Shown here: positions 37,810-46,250 of the stretch, piece by piece
How positions within the stretch are numbered: position 1 is the first letter of the stretch
Layout: each line of letters opens with the position of its first letter
Source: JAZTZP01 sp045637525
Lineage (GTDB): Bacteria; Bacillota; Clostridia; UBA1381
DNA length: 64,000 nt
Assembly (NCBI GenBank): GCA_045637525.1
Contig: JAZTZP010000169.1
Location: forward strand, 1 to 64,000
Reading direction: 5' to 3'
Notes under the pieces: model-generated
Told to the model about the DNA's origin: nothing
Seen by the model: the letters and a program-made list of their open reading frames with translations, nothing else
Databases searched by the model: none
Program-made: the position numbers and the translations under genes

Positions 37810-38991
37810 TTAACTTAAATCAATATATTTTACATATGAATTCTTGTCTTCAAGACAATTAACTATAAGCCCTTTACCTCCATTGACAAAAACAGGATGA
37901 TTGCAAACTCTGTTTCTGTTTCTTCCGGCAGGCTCAACCTCGCAATTACATCTTTTTACCACAAATTCTTTTTCAACAGAATTTTCGGCTAAATTGAGAA
38001 GCTGTACCCTGCCCGGATTTCCATATCCGTCGGTAACTGCCGTATTATAGTCACAAGGGCAGATTGACCCATGACCATATGTGTTGCTGTCATGAATTTT
38101 TTTCAACCCCGTACCATCATATTTAACTTCAGCAAAACACAATATCCCCGGAGTCACAACATCAGCATATCCTACCAGATGTTCTCCATCCGGATGCCAG
38201 CTCCAGTGACATCCGCTTCTGCCGGTTAAATTAAGCGCAAGCTTTATGTTATTAAAATCTTTGTCGGCAGTAAAAATATACGTAATTTTTTCTTCCTGTC
38301 TTGCGTTCGGCGCACTGTGATTTCCCATATAGAATAAAAATCTCGTGCCCTGTTTGTTCCACCTCACACAATAACACATAAGTGTAAGTATTTCATTACC
38401 ACCATAAATTTCATTCACCCTTTTGTCGGCATCCTTTATTCTCTGCTTTTCAGAGTCCGGAAGCATCTCAATAATATCATTAATGCTCATCACCAGTCTT
38501 TTTTCACCCGAAAACGGATCAAATGTAAATAATCCGTGTAAATCTCTTTTCTCACTCTCAATCGGGAAAAGCTCTTTGTGATATTTCCTGTCGGCATATC
38601 CGGCAGCATATAACATTCCCGACAAGCCTGAAACTATGATACTTCCCTTAGGAGGTCCGCCCTCCATATCACCGTCCGTTATATACTCCTTTTTTGTTAC
38701 AGTATCATACACTCCGTTCATCGGTTTTTGCGGAAGTCCTGCCTGATAAAATACATATCGGGAATCCTCGCTCCATGACTGCCAGTAACCGGTATGATAA
38801 AACGCCGGATAAAGCTCATTTCTTCCGAAAGTGTCTGTAACTTCACCGTCGGAATTTAAAATATATATTTCTCCATAGTTCTTATCAAGATCCGCTCCCG
38901 AAAGCAGTATTCTGCCGGAATTATCTCCGGCAATCGGCGAAATGGTATAGTAACTGTGAATACACCATCTGCCGTCAATCTTTATATCCAT
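37810..38991 (-). CDS. Beta-propeller protein, oligogalacturonate-lyase-like
   Basis: This is a 393-residue cytoplasmic protein without signal peptide. Repeating blade-like segments are visible, for example WSEDSRYVFYQAG, WNKQGTRFLFYMG, WSWHPDGEHLVGY and HGSICPCDYNTAVTDGYG. Histidines in the last two (CHWSWHPDG, YGHGSI) recall the metal site of PL22 oligogalacturonate lyases, but identity is not secure and it could be a non-catalytic propeller. It lies four bases after the acetyltransferase gene and 14 before the dehydrogenase gene, within the GH105 operon. That context favours action on a short uronide. Confidence 0.55.
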   Translation of the reverse strand: MDIKIDGRWCIHSYYTISPIAGDNSGRILLSGADLDKNYGEIYILNSDGEVTDTFGRNELYPAFYHTGYWQSWSEDSRYVFYQAGLPQKPMNGVYDTVTKKEYITDGDMEGGPPKGSIIVSGLSGMLYAAGYADRKYHKELFPIESEKRDLHGLFTFDPFSGEKRLVMSINDIIEMLPDSEKQRIKDADKRVNEIYGGNEILTLMCYCVRWNKQGTRFLFYMGNHSAPNARQEEKITYIFTADKDFNNIKLALNLTGRSGCHWSWHPDGEHLVGYADVVTPGILCFAEVKYDGTGLKKIHDSNTYGHGSICPCDYNTAVTDGYGNPGRVQLLNLAENSVEKEFVVKRCNCEVEPAGRNRNRVCNHPVFVNGGKGLIVNCLEDKNSYVKYIDLS

Positions 38992-38995
38992 CCCC

Positions 38996-39580
38996 TTAAA
39001 CTCCTTCCACTCTCTTTTTTATAACACGAGCCGGCACACCACCGACAACGGTATACGGCACTACATCTTTAGTCACAACAGCGCCGGCACCTATCACAGC
39101 ACCCTTTCCTATTGTAACTCCTGCTGTAATATTAACTCTGCTCCCAATCCATACATCATCTTCTATTATGATAGGTTCGTCCCGCAACCCCTGTGACGCA
39201 ATAGTCACATCTGTCCTGTCAAACACATGATTTGATGAAATTATAACAACATAAGGTGCAATTCTTACATCATTACCTATTTTAACACCATACGTATTAT
39301 CGCCCACAATCAAAGAGCCTGTCTGAACAGAACAGCGATTTCCGATACATACATTTCCCTGTATCATTGCGTTCGGAGCAATAACAATATCATCACCAAA
39401 CTCTATTTTACCGCGTCTCGGATTTATTCTCGATTCGGGACTTATTACAGGATGCCTGCCAACTGTCACATTCTTCTTTATTTTAACACCTAAATTCCCG
39501 AAAAAAGTCGCTATCTTCTCGCCGTTTTTACTATTTCCCTGACTACTTTTTCCCTGGTTCAAAAAATTCCATAAACTCAT
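38996..39580 (-). CDS. Hexapeptide-repeat acyltransferase
   Basis: This 194-residue left-handed beta-helix protein has many [LIV]GxxxX4 turns: IGNRCSVQTGSLIVGDN, IEDDVWIGSRVNITAGVTIG, KGAVIGAGAVVTKDV and YTVVGGVPARVIKK. Such proteins transfer acetyl groups from acetyl-CoA to sugars (NodL/Maa type). The family's catalytic His is probably in SSNHVFDR. It sits between the GH105-like gene (52-base gap) and the propeller gene (4 bases). Acetylation of excess intracellular sugar, as in detoxification by Maa/LacA, is a plausible role. Confidence 0.85.
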   Translation of the reverse strand: MSLWNFLNQGKSSQGNSKNGEKIATFFGNLGVKIKKNVTVGRHPVISPESRINPRRGKIEFGDDIVIAPNAMIQGNVCIGNRCSVQTGSLIVGDNTYGVKIGNDVRIAPYVVIISSNHVFDRTDVTIASQGLRDEPIIIEDDVWIGSRVNITAGVTIGKGAVIGAGAVVTKDVVPYTVVGGVPARVIKKRVEGV

Positions 39581-39632
39581 GTTAATGCGTACCTCAATTC
39601 CTGTACATCAGTTTTTTAATCACCATACATGT

Positions 39633-40691
39633 TTAATTAATATCGCTTTTATTTATATCAGTCATTCCAAGCTCAGATGCCTTCGTAAACGCAAGCATAA
39701 GCGGCCCGAAGCTATGTACATCATCTTTCACAGGCGGATGAGCCACATAAGCCGCCATACTACCCTTTTGCACTCCCTTTCCGGGGCATCTGCAGGCAGG
39801 ACAGCAATTATTTGTTGAGAAATCGTCATTTACGCCAACCTTGTATAACGAACGTATTCCCAGCTCAAAGCTTTCAGAAAAAACTTCAGGGTCAAGAACC
39901 TTCGTTTGTATTCCGACTCCGTAGCCGTATAAAACAAGACCTGTTCCGGATATTTCTTCATAAGACTCATGCATTGTCATTTCCTGAGTCCACATTCCGC
40001 GATAGTTCTGTACCTTCAGAAGATTTACCGAGTGTATTCCAAAGTATTCCTCTACTGTCTTTCTTTTTTTATGAGTCTTCGGCAGGTACTGTACAAGCTC
40101 CGCAAGAGCAATATAACCCCAGCCGTTACCACGTCCCCAGTGATCCTCAGTCAGCACACCGGTCGCAATAAAATTCTTACATTGATGAAGTAATCCGTTA
40201 TCCTTGTCTAACAAAAGATCATATGTCTTTAAAGCCTGATCAACCGCTTCATCTATGTAGTCTTCTCTTCCGAGAGCAAGCCCCGCATAAAGCAAAAACG
40301 GCACAGCAGCTGTAAGACAGTCAATCCATATAAGTTCACGGTCTTTTTGTCTCGGGCTTATCAAAATTCCGTCACAGTCTCTGTCGGCGTGCATAAGTTC
40401 TTCGGCATATTCCTCTATCAATTCCTTAAACTCAGGAATATATCCTTTCATAAAAGCGTAAGCCGCAGCAATTCCGCATATTTTATACGACGGAAAATTA
40501 TAAGGAACATGATTCATTTCAAATGCAAACTCACGAATTTTATCAAGAGCACGGTTAAGAAGCGCCTCGTCCTTTTTCTGTTCCGCAGTTTTTAACAATC
40601 CAAAAACCGCTATAATACCGAAATAATGACATAAATCCTTTGTTTCATCAAAATGAGTATATAATTTTTCAGATAAATCCAATGCTTTCAT
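39633..40691 (-). CDS. GH88/GH105-like unsaturated uronyl hydrolase
   Basis: This 352-residue (alpha/alpha)6-barrel protein has the family hallmark HWGRGNGWGYIALAELV and an upstream WIDCLTAAVPF segment that carries the expected catalytic Asp. These enzymes add water to the 4,5-unsaturated uronic acid left by lyases, releasing an unsaturated uronate. It has no signal peptide, so it acts on imported fragments. A C-terminal NNCCPACRCPGKG stretch is unusually cysteine-rich and could be a metal or redox site. It is the first gene of a four-gene leftward operon and is preceded by the shared 36-bp element at 40763-40798. Confidence 0.85.
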   Translation of the reverse strand: MKALDLSEKLYTHFDETKDLCHYFGIIAVFGLLKTAEQKKDEALLNRALDKIREFAFEMNHVPYNFPSYKICGIAAAYAFMKGYIPEFKELIEEYAEELMHADRDCDGILISPRQKDRELIWIDCLTAAVPFLLYAGLALGREDYIDEAVDQALKTYDLLLDKDNGLLHQCKNFIATGVLTEDHWGRGNGWGYIALAELVQYLPKTHKKRKTVEEYFGIHSVNLLKVQNYRGMWTQEMTMHESYEEISGTGLVLYGYGVGIQTKVLDPEVFSESFELGIRSLYKVGVNDDFSTNNCCPACRCPGKGVQKGSMAAYVAHPPVKDDVHSFGPLMLAFTKASELGMTDINKSDIN

Positions 40692-40734
40692 AATTGTAAA
40701 TTCCTTTCGGTCAACTTATACATACTATAATTTC

Positions 40735-40763
40735 ATTATACACATATAACACTTCAAAATCCA
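40735..40763 (-). promoter_or_regulatory. Weak -35/strong -10 promoter of the GH105 operon
   Basis: Minus-strand TATAAT at 40735-40740 is preceded after 17 bases by a poor -35 (TGGATT, 40758-40763). The 36-bp operator abuts this -35, the layout of an activator-dependent promoter. Confidence 0.6.
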
Positions 40764-40798
40764 TAAATAAAATGATTATTTTTTATATAAACTGATTT
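40763..40798 (-). promoter_or_regulatory. Shared 36-bp operator, GH105 side
   Basis: Read on the minus strand this begins AAATCAGTTTATATAAAAAA and ends TAATCATTTTATTTAT. 32 of 36 bases match the element at 41747-41782 in front of the RraA operon. AraC-family binding is inferred because the AraC gene lies between the two sites. Confidence 0.7.
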
Positions 40799-40930
40799 TT
40801 TTATTTACAAAATAAATATTTTATGTTATTATATAATAAAGAAATATTTTATTAAAAATCAACCATTTACTCTTGTTATTTCTTTAATTTTCAGTTTTAA
40901 TTATTCATAATATGTTAAGGAGGTGCTTTT

Positions 40931-41731
40931 ATGCAATTTATAAATTACGATTTTATGATTACCGATATAAAAACCGTTATCCGCAGACCGTATACTGCCG
41001 GATGGAACATAAAAAATTTTTCATCAGCAAAAAACTATGTAATTGCTTTGTGTTTGGACGGAGAAGCGTTTTATGAATCAAACGGAGAAACATTCACTTT
41101 AAGAAAAAATGATGTACGTATCTTTCCGCCCGGTGAGTTCAGAACTGCACATTCAAATCCCGAAAGACCTTGGTGTTTTATTTCCATAACCTTTGACATT
41201 TCCTTCCCGGAAAATAACGATGCCTCACCGTTGCCGGATTTTATGTACAATACAATACACCATGTAAATGAACAAATACGGAAAAAATTTTTAGAAATAG
41301 ATTTCACATGGTCACGTCGTCATACAGCGTACTATGTAAAATGTAAAACACTTCTTCAGAGTATCCTGGTAGATTTACTCGTTTTAAACCGTCACAAGGA
41401 CTTCAAAAATATCCACTACGATAAAATAGAAGAAGCAAAGCTGTATATTCAGGATCATTTATCAGATTCAATAACAGTTAAACAGCTTGCCGCAATAGCC
41501 GGAATGAGCGAATCATATTTTCGTAAACTTTTCCGTGAGATAAACGGCATGTCGGCAACTCAATACATTATATACCTCAGAATAAACAAAGCAAAAGATT
41601 TGCTTGCATCAGGAACTGTAAATGTAACAGAAACAGCCCTCTTATGCGGATTCAACGACGTTTTTTATTTCAGCATTCTATTTAAAAAGAACGTAGGAAT
41701 AACCCCGTCAGAATTTATGAAAAACATATAA
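40931..41731 (+). CDS. AraC-family regulator with cupin sensor domain
   Basis: This 266-residue protein has an N-terminal cupin-like ligand-binding half (CLDGEAFYESNGETFTLRKN, then IFPPGEF) and a C-terminal pair of helix-turn-helices: SITVKQLAAIAGMSESYFRK and VTETALLCGFNDVFYFSILF, ending in the usual F-x-x-x-x-GxxPSEF signature. AAGGAGG is the ribosome site. It sits between two operons that share an operator and is divergent from one of them, so it most likely activates both in response to a sugar-acid intermediate. Confidence 0.9.
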   Translation: MQFINYDFMITDIKTVIRRPYTAGWNIKNFSSAKNYVIALCLDGEAFYESNGETFTLRKNDVRIFPPGEFRTAHSNPERPWCFISITFDISFPENNDASPLPDFMYNTIHHVNEQIRKKFLEIDFTWSRRHTAYYVKCKTLLQSILVDLLVLNRHKDFKNIHYDKIEEAKLYIQDHLSDSITVKQLAAIAGMSESYFRKLFREINGMSATQYIIYLRINKAKDLLASGTVNVTETALLCGFNDVFYFSILFKKNVGITPSEFMKNI

Positions 41732-41746
41732 TCTTTTACCGCAATA

Positions 41747-41782
41747 AAATCACTTTCTATAAAAAATAATCTTTTTATTAAT
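41747..41782 (+). promoter_or_regulatory. Shared 36-bp operator, RraA side
   Basis: It begins AAATCACTTTCTATAAAAAA and ends TAATCTTTTTATTAAT. It differs from the element at 40763-40798 at only four positions and ends exactly at the -35 box of the next promoter. Confidence 0.72.
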
Positions 41783-41810
41783 TTACTTTTTTCTGTTTTA
41801 ATGGTATCAT
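41782..41810 (+). promoter_or_regulatory. Promoter of the RraA-SDR-YhcH operon
   Basis: TTTACT (41782-41787) and TATCAT (41805-41810) are spaced by 17 bases, about 40 bases before the first start codon. Both boxes are imperfect, consistent with need for an activator. Confidence 0.62.
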
Positions 41811-41849
41811 ATATGTATTCATATATACAAGAAAGGAGCTTTAAGTGTA

Positions 41850-42557
41850 ATGAACATAGAAAACCTTATAAAAGAAAGAACCGAACATGAGATAGCAGTT
41901 CTCCCCGTTTCAGATAAGGAATTGTGTGACAGATACGAAAAAGTCACAACAGCCATGGTTAATGACGTTTTAAGAGAAGACGGTATCTTATACAATACAC
42001 TTCCAAACAACATTCTTCCGCTTAAGGATGATATGAAGGTTTGCGGTATCGCCTTTACAATAAAAGGCTCAAAAAACCTTAACCTCGAAGACGAGATGCA
42101 GCAAAGAGCGCAGATGCTTGAAGCAATCCCCGAAGACAGTATTTGTGTATGGGATACAAGCAACGATGACGAGTCCGCGCAATGGGGCGAAATCATGACT
42201 CTTGCCGCAAAAAAACGCGGTTGCCGTGGCGCCGTTGTTGACGGAGGAGTTCGTGATACAAATAAAGTTCTCGAACAGAACTTCCCTGTATTCTGCAAAT
42301 ACAGATCCTCAAACGGCATGATGGGAAGATTCAGAATGATTGGTTATCAGATACCTGTCATGATCGGAACCGTACATATATATCCGGGAGACATTATCCT
42401 CTGTGATATAGACGGCTGTATTGTAGTTCCGCGCGAAAAAGCGTATGACGTTCTTCTGCGTGCCGAGCAAATCTTAGAAAACGAAGTAGGAATAAAAGAA
42501 ATGATAAATTCCGGCATGACGCCGGTTAAGGTCGTTGAAAACGGCGGTTATTTCTGA
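41850..42557 (+). CDS. RraA-like aldolase/decarboxylase family protein
   Basis: This 235-residue protein has the RraA/HMG-aldolase fold markers: the central GCRGAVVDGGVRDTNKV segment with the Arg and Asp used for substrate and metal binding, and the VHIYPGDIILCDIDGCIVVP strand. Family members cleave 4-hydroxy-4-methyl-2-oxoglutarate, decarboxylate oxaloacetate, or (RraA proper) inhibit RNase E. With an SDR and a YhcH-like gene in the same operon, a retro-aldol or decarboxylation step in sugar-acid catabolism is the better guess. AGGAG precedes the ATG. Confidence 0.8.
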   Translation: MNIENLIKERTEHEIAVLPVSDKELCDRYEKVTTAMVNDVLREDGILYNTLPNNILPLKDDMKVCGIAFTIKGSKNLNLEDEMQQRAQMLEAIPEDSICVWDTSNDDESAQWGEIMTLAAKKRGCRGAVVDGGVRDTNKVLEQNFPVFCKYRSSNGMMGRFRMIGYQIPVMIGTVHIYPGDIILCDIDGCIVVPREKAYDVLLRAEQILENEVGIKEMINSGMTPVKVVENGGYF

Positions 42558-42587
42558 TACAAAAAGAATATAAAGGATGGTTTAATC

Positions 42588-43292
42588 ATGAATTATAAAG
42601 ATAAAAATGTAGTAGTAACAGGTTCAACAGGCGGCATGGGTTTATTATTATGTGAACGCCTCGCCGCACAAGGTGCAAATCTTGCACTTTGTTCAAACAA
42701 CGAAGCTGATTTAAAAGCACAGGAAGCCGATTTAAAAGAAAAGTACGGCATCAAGGTGTATGCGCAAACAATTAATATAGCTGATGAAAATGATGTAAGC
42801 TCATTTTTCGGGAATGCATCTGCCGCTTTAGGTAACTTTGCGGCAATGGCAAACCTTGCAGGTCTTTCAATACCGTCGAAAATTCCCGAAACAGATATGG
42901 AAACATACGATGCGATAATGGACGTTAACGTTAAAGGTTCTTTCCTTGTCGGCAAATACTTTGCTCATCATGCAGACACTCCTGCAATTATCGTTAATAT
43001 AGGAAGTGCGGCGGCAAAGAATGCCAACGGAAACGCTCCGCTTTACTGCACAGCAAAAGCGGCTGTTAATATGTTGTCTCAGGGAATGCTCCTTCAGATG
43101 GCAGGCAAAGACATAAGAGTTACCACTGTCAATCCGGGCGGCACAGACACTCCCTTCTGGGGTTCACGTCCTGTTGACAGGTCTAAGCTCATGGTTGCAG
43201 AGGATGTTGTTGATATTATCATGTTCGTTCTCACATCAAGCCCGAGAGTTCAGATTCATGATATATTCTTCGAAAGCTTAAGCAAGTTTTAA
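42588..43292 (+). CDS. SDR-family oxidoreductase
   Basis: This 234-residue Rossmann-fold dehydrogenase has the cofactor-binding TGSTGGMG near residues 11-18, the NLAG motif, the catalytic Ser in NIGSAAAK and the Tyr153-x3-Lys157 pair (YCTAKAA). SDRs next to uronate genes often act as keto-deoxy-uronate or 5-keto-gluconate reductases (KduD-like), but substrate cannot be read from sequence. It lies 30 bases after the RraA-like gene. Confidence 0.88.
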   Translation: MNYKDKNVVVTGSTGGMGLLLCERLAAQGANLALCSNNEADLKAQEADLKEKYGIKVYAQTINIADENDVSSFFGNASAALGNFAAMANLAGLSIPSKIPETDMETYDAIMDVNVKGSFLVGKYFAHHADTPAIIVNIGSAAAKNANGNAPLYCTAKAAVNMLSQGMLLQMAGKDIRVTTVNPGGTDTPFWGSRPVDRSKLMVAEDVVDIIMFVLTSSPRVQIHDIFFESLSKF

Positions 43293-43316
43293 AAAATTAT
43301 AAAGGAGAGAAAAACG

Positions 43317-43775
43317 ATGGTATTTGACAAATTAGAAAACTGTACACTTTATTACGGAATGAATGATAAGTTTGAAAAAGCATTTGATTTCATAAAAAAG
43401 GCTGTAGATGAAAATTTACCGGTGGGTAAATATGAAATTGACGGAACTGAACTTTACGCTTCAGTTGCTGAATACACATCAAAGCTTGAATCAGAAGGCA
43501 AATTTGAAGGTCATCAGAAGTATATCGACATTCAGTACATCGTTTCAGGAATTGAAACAATGGAAGTAATGGATATTTCAAAAGCAACCTCAAACAGCGA
43601 ATATAACGAGGTTAAGGACATTGAATTTTACGCAAACACCGACAAAGCCGGATGCGTTGTAGTAGAAAGCGGCGAATACGGAATTTTCCTGCCGCATGAT
43701 ATCCATAAGCCGGGAATGGCATTTAATAACACACAGACTGCTGTTAAAAAAATCATTGTTAAAGTTCGTATCTGA
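43317..43775 (+). CDS. YhcH/YjgK/YiaL family protein
   Basis: This 152-residue cupin-like protein is of the EbgC/YhcH family (DUF386), with FEGHQKYIDIQYIVSGIE and the C-terminal FLPHDIHKPGMAF, whose histidines and Glu/Gln residues form a metal site in family structures. Members promote anomer or epimer interconversion of sugars or sugar acids. It is the last gene of the three-gene operon, 24 bases after the SDR gene. Confidence 0.88.
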   Translation: MVFDKLENCTLYYGMNDKFEKAFDFIKKAVDENLPVGKYEIDGTELYASVAEYTSKLESEGKFEGHQKYIDIQYIVSGIETMEVMDISKATSNSEYNEVKDIEFYANTDKAGCVVVESGEYGIFLPHDIHKPGMAFNNTQTAVKKIIVKVRI

Positions 43776-43782
43776 ATTAAAA

Positions 43783-43831
43783 GGGGCTGTTGCAAAAGAG
43801 CATTTTCAAAGTGCTCATTTGCAACAGCCCC
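43783..43831. terminator. Long bidirectional terminator hairpin
   Basis: The arms GGGGCTGTTGCAAA (43783-43796) and TTTGCAACAGCCCC (43818-43831) are perfect and enclose a further GAGCA/TGCTC stem. The T-tract is better in the leftward direction (ending the MATE gene), but the structure serves both convergent operons. Confidence 0.85.
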
Positions 43832-43840
43832 ATTCATCTT

Positions 43841-45229
43841 TCAGCTTCTCTCAGAAACAATATTTGAAATCCATACTCCCTTTTTTATAAGAACAAGACC
43901 TACAACACATTTTACCAGCTCAACCAACTGACAACATACGTAAAATGGTATTATCCCAATATCAGTAAAGTGTGCAAGACAAAACGCAAGCGGCACACTC
44001 ACCCCCCATGAAAAACTGCTGTCAAACAAAAATGTTATAAGTGTTTTTCCGCCCGAACGAAGTGTAAAATACGTACAATGGAGTACGCCGTGAATCGGCA
44101 TCGTTACTGCACTTATAAAAATAAACGCAGTCGCAAGCGAACGAACCTCCGCCGTTGTATTATACGCAAGCGGAAACACTCCGGAGCACGCCGCCATAAC
44201 AGCCCCGACAGCAACGCAAATCACTCCTGAGAAGAAAATAAGCTTTGGCGCAGCCTTTTTCGCCCCCTCCATATCGTTCGCCCCTAAAAGCTGACCTATC
44301 ACAATAGATACGCCCGAGCCAAACGCTATAAACAGCACATTAAACAGATTTGTTACAGTACTTGAAATATTAATTCCTGCAACAACATCAATCCCTCTTA
44401 ACGAATAGCACTGCGTAATAATCGCAACACTCGCCGCCCACAAGCATTCATTTGCCGTAAGCGGAATTAATCCTTTCACAAAAATTCTTTTAGCAAGCAC
44501 AGCCGGAACCTTAAATGAACGGTAAAGCCCCTTCACAAACTCAAGTTTTTTTCTGTTTAAGTGTGTCCAGGCTATAACTATCAAAACCTGAACAAATCTT
44601 GAAAACACAGTAGCAATAGCCGCACCTTCAACTCCAAGCTCCGGAAATGGTCCTACTCCGAAAATCAGTAAATAATTGAACAATGTGTTTGTTATAACCG
44701 CCACAATACCTGCCACCATAGGCGGGGTTGCAATTGCGCCCTCTCTTAAGGTACTCGAATATGCCTGTTCAATTGCAAACGGTATAAGTCCTGTAATCAT
44801 TATCCCCATATACTGCTTAGCATATAAAAATGTCTGCTCTAAGTCAATACCCTTTTCGGCATCGTGCAAATACATTGTAATAAGCGGACTACCTGCAAAA
44901 ATAAAAATCAATATACCTATGGCAGTTACAAAAAACGCAGTCAACAGCTTAAAGCGAAACGTATCTCTGACGCCCTTATAATCAGCCTTTCCGAAAAACT
45001 GAGCGCAAAAAATACCCGCACCCGAAACAGCACCGAAAATTGTAAGATTAAATACAAACAATAATTGATTTACAATAGCAACACCGGACATCTGTTCAGT
45101 ACCGACCTGTCCGACCATAATATTATCTATCAGTGCAACAAAATTAGTTATTAAGTTTTGTATCATAACAGGCACAGCTATAAGCAATGTCCGCCTGTAA
45201 AATTTCCATGAACCGATCAGTTTACTCAT
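43841..45229 (-). CDS. MATE family efflux transporter
   Basis: This 462-residue membrane protein has about twelve hydrophobic segments in two pseudo-repeats. Typical MATE features include VPVMIQNLITNFVALIDNIM near the N-terminus and GAVSGAGIFCAQFFGK. MATE proteins export cationic drugs or metabolites with Na+ or H+ antiport. AGGA precedes the start. It is transcribed leftward after its own upstream terminator region, and appears unrelated to the catabolic operons. Confidence 0.92.
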   Translation of the reverse strand: MSKLIGSWKFYRRTLLIAVPVMIQNLITNFVALIDNIMVGQVGTEQMSGVAIVNQLLFVFNLTIFGAVSGAGIFCAQFFGKADYKGVRDTFRFKLLTAFFVTAIGILIFIFAGSPLITMYLHDAEKGIDLEQTFLYAKQYMGIMITGLIPFAIEQAYSSTLREGAIATPPMVAGIVAVITNTLFNYLLIFGVGPFPELGVEGAAIATVFSRFVQVLIVIAWTHLNRKKLEFVKGLYRSFKVPAVLAKRIFVKGLIPLTANECLWAASVAIITQCYSLRGIDVVAGINISSTVTNLFNVLFIAFGSGVSIVIGQLLGANDMEGAKKAAPKLIFFSGVICVAVGAVMAACSGVFPLAYNTTAEVRSLATAFIFISAVTMPIHGVLHCTYFTLRSGGKTLITFLFDSSFSWGVSVPLAFCLAHFTDIGIIPFYVCCQLVELVKCVVGLVLIKKGVWISNIVSERS

Positions 45230-45248
45230 TTATATCCTCCGTACATTT

Positions 45249-45278
45249 AAAAAGCTGAAGCAATCCACTCCAGCTTTA
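45249..45278 (-). terminator. Terminator of the rpmH-jag operon
   Basis: Read leftward, an AAAGCTG/CAGCTTT stem with one internal mismatch is followed by TTTTT. It lies about 130 bases after the jag stop and just before the MATE gene. The intervening bases hold only a minor GACGGGTAT/ATACCGTC hairpin near 45350. Confidence 0.7.
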
Positions 45279-45404
45279 AATTAATCCTTTTCAGATATTC
45301 AAAACGCCAAATACAAGCAATCATCTCTCATCTGTTACCGGATGACGGTATATTTTCATACCCGTCACTACGTTTCAAGCGAGCTGTGCCGTTAGTTTTT
45401 GGCA

Positions 45405-46250
45405 TTATTCTTCAGAACTTTTCTGTTTCTCAAGATACTCGTCATAGCTTCCGGCTTTTACAGCCTTCGGTCTTGCCGCACGCTCTTTTGCATAGTTTGC
45501 ATAGTCTATAAATGCAGCCTCAGTTGCCGGTGACGGAGTAGCCGGTGCCGGCTGTTCCATTTGTACCGTGTCTACCGGTCTGCTGCGTCTCGGAGAAGTG
45601 TTTCTTCTCGGTCCGCCCACGCGGTCTTTCGGTGCAATTACAACCTTTCTGTAAGGCTCTTCACCGATCGAGAATGTTGTTACTGAGGCATTATCCTGAA
45701 GTGTTGAATGAATTATTCTTCTTTCATAAGGATTCATTGGCTCAAGTGTATACTTCTTACCGCTCTTTTCAACCTTCTTAGCCAAACGCTCCGCTAAAGC
45801 AAGTAAAGCCTCGTTTCTCTTTTCACGATAGTTTTCAGTATCAATGCTTACCTTTTTATATTTATCGTTTTTGCTGTTTATTACAAGTGAAGTAAGATAT
45901 TGAAGGCTGTCAAGTGTATCGCCTCTCTTGCCAATAATAATTCCCATATTATCGCCTGCAAGATCAATGCTCAACATTTCATCATCACAAGTTGCTGTAA
46001 TCTCAACATCCATGTTCATAGCCTTAAAAATATCGCCCAAAAACTCTTTAGCCTTTGCAACTTCAGGAGCCTTAACGCTAACGCTAACCACAGCGTCCTT
46101 CGCCCCCAGCCCTAAAAATCCCTTAGAGCCTTCATCTATAATCTCTATATCAGCATCATCCTTTGAAATATTAAGCTCCAAAAGTGCCGCCTCAATCGCT
46201 TCATCTATGCTTTTTGCTGTTTTTTCTATTTTTATCGGGTAGTTTGACAA
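45405..46250 (-). CDS. jag: RNA-binding protein Jag/KhpB
   Basis: This 281-residue protein has the three Jag domains: Jag-N (SIDEAIEAALLELNI, then GSKGFLGLGAKDA), a type II KH domain with MGIIIGKRGDTLDSLQYL, and an R3H domain with NPYERRIIHSTLQ. A basic Pro/Ser-rich stretch follows before the tail. It is an RNA chaperone involved in cell wall and division control. The start is a TTG at 46248-46250, nine bases after an AAGGGGG site, so it overlaps the yidC end by 50 bases. Confidence 0.93.
   Translation of the reverse strand: MSNYPIKIEKTAKSIDEAIEAALLELNISKDDADIEIIDEGSKGFLGLGAKDAVVSVSVKAPEVAKAKEFLGDIFKAMNMDVEITATCDDEMLSIDLAGDNMGIIIGKRGDTLDSLQYLTSLVINSKNDKYKKVSIDTENYREKRNEALLALAERLAKKVEKSGKKYTLEPMNPYERRIIHSTLQDNASVTTFSIGEEPYRKVVIAPKDRVGGPRRNTSPRRSRPVDTVQMEQPAPATPSPATEAAFIDYANYAKERAARPKAVKAGSYDEYLEKQKSSEE

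Noticed and set aside
45280..45404. Possible riboswitch in the spacer before the MATE gene
   Set aside because: Only one small hairpin and an ordinary terminator are visible; no conserved riboswitch core was recognised.
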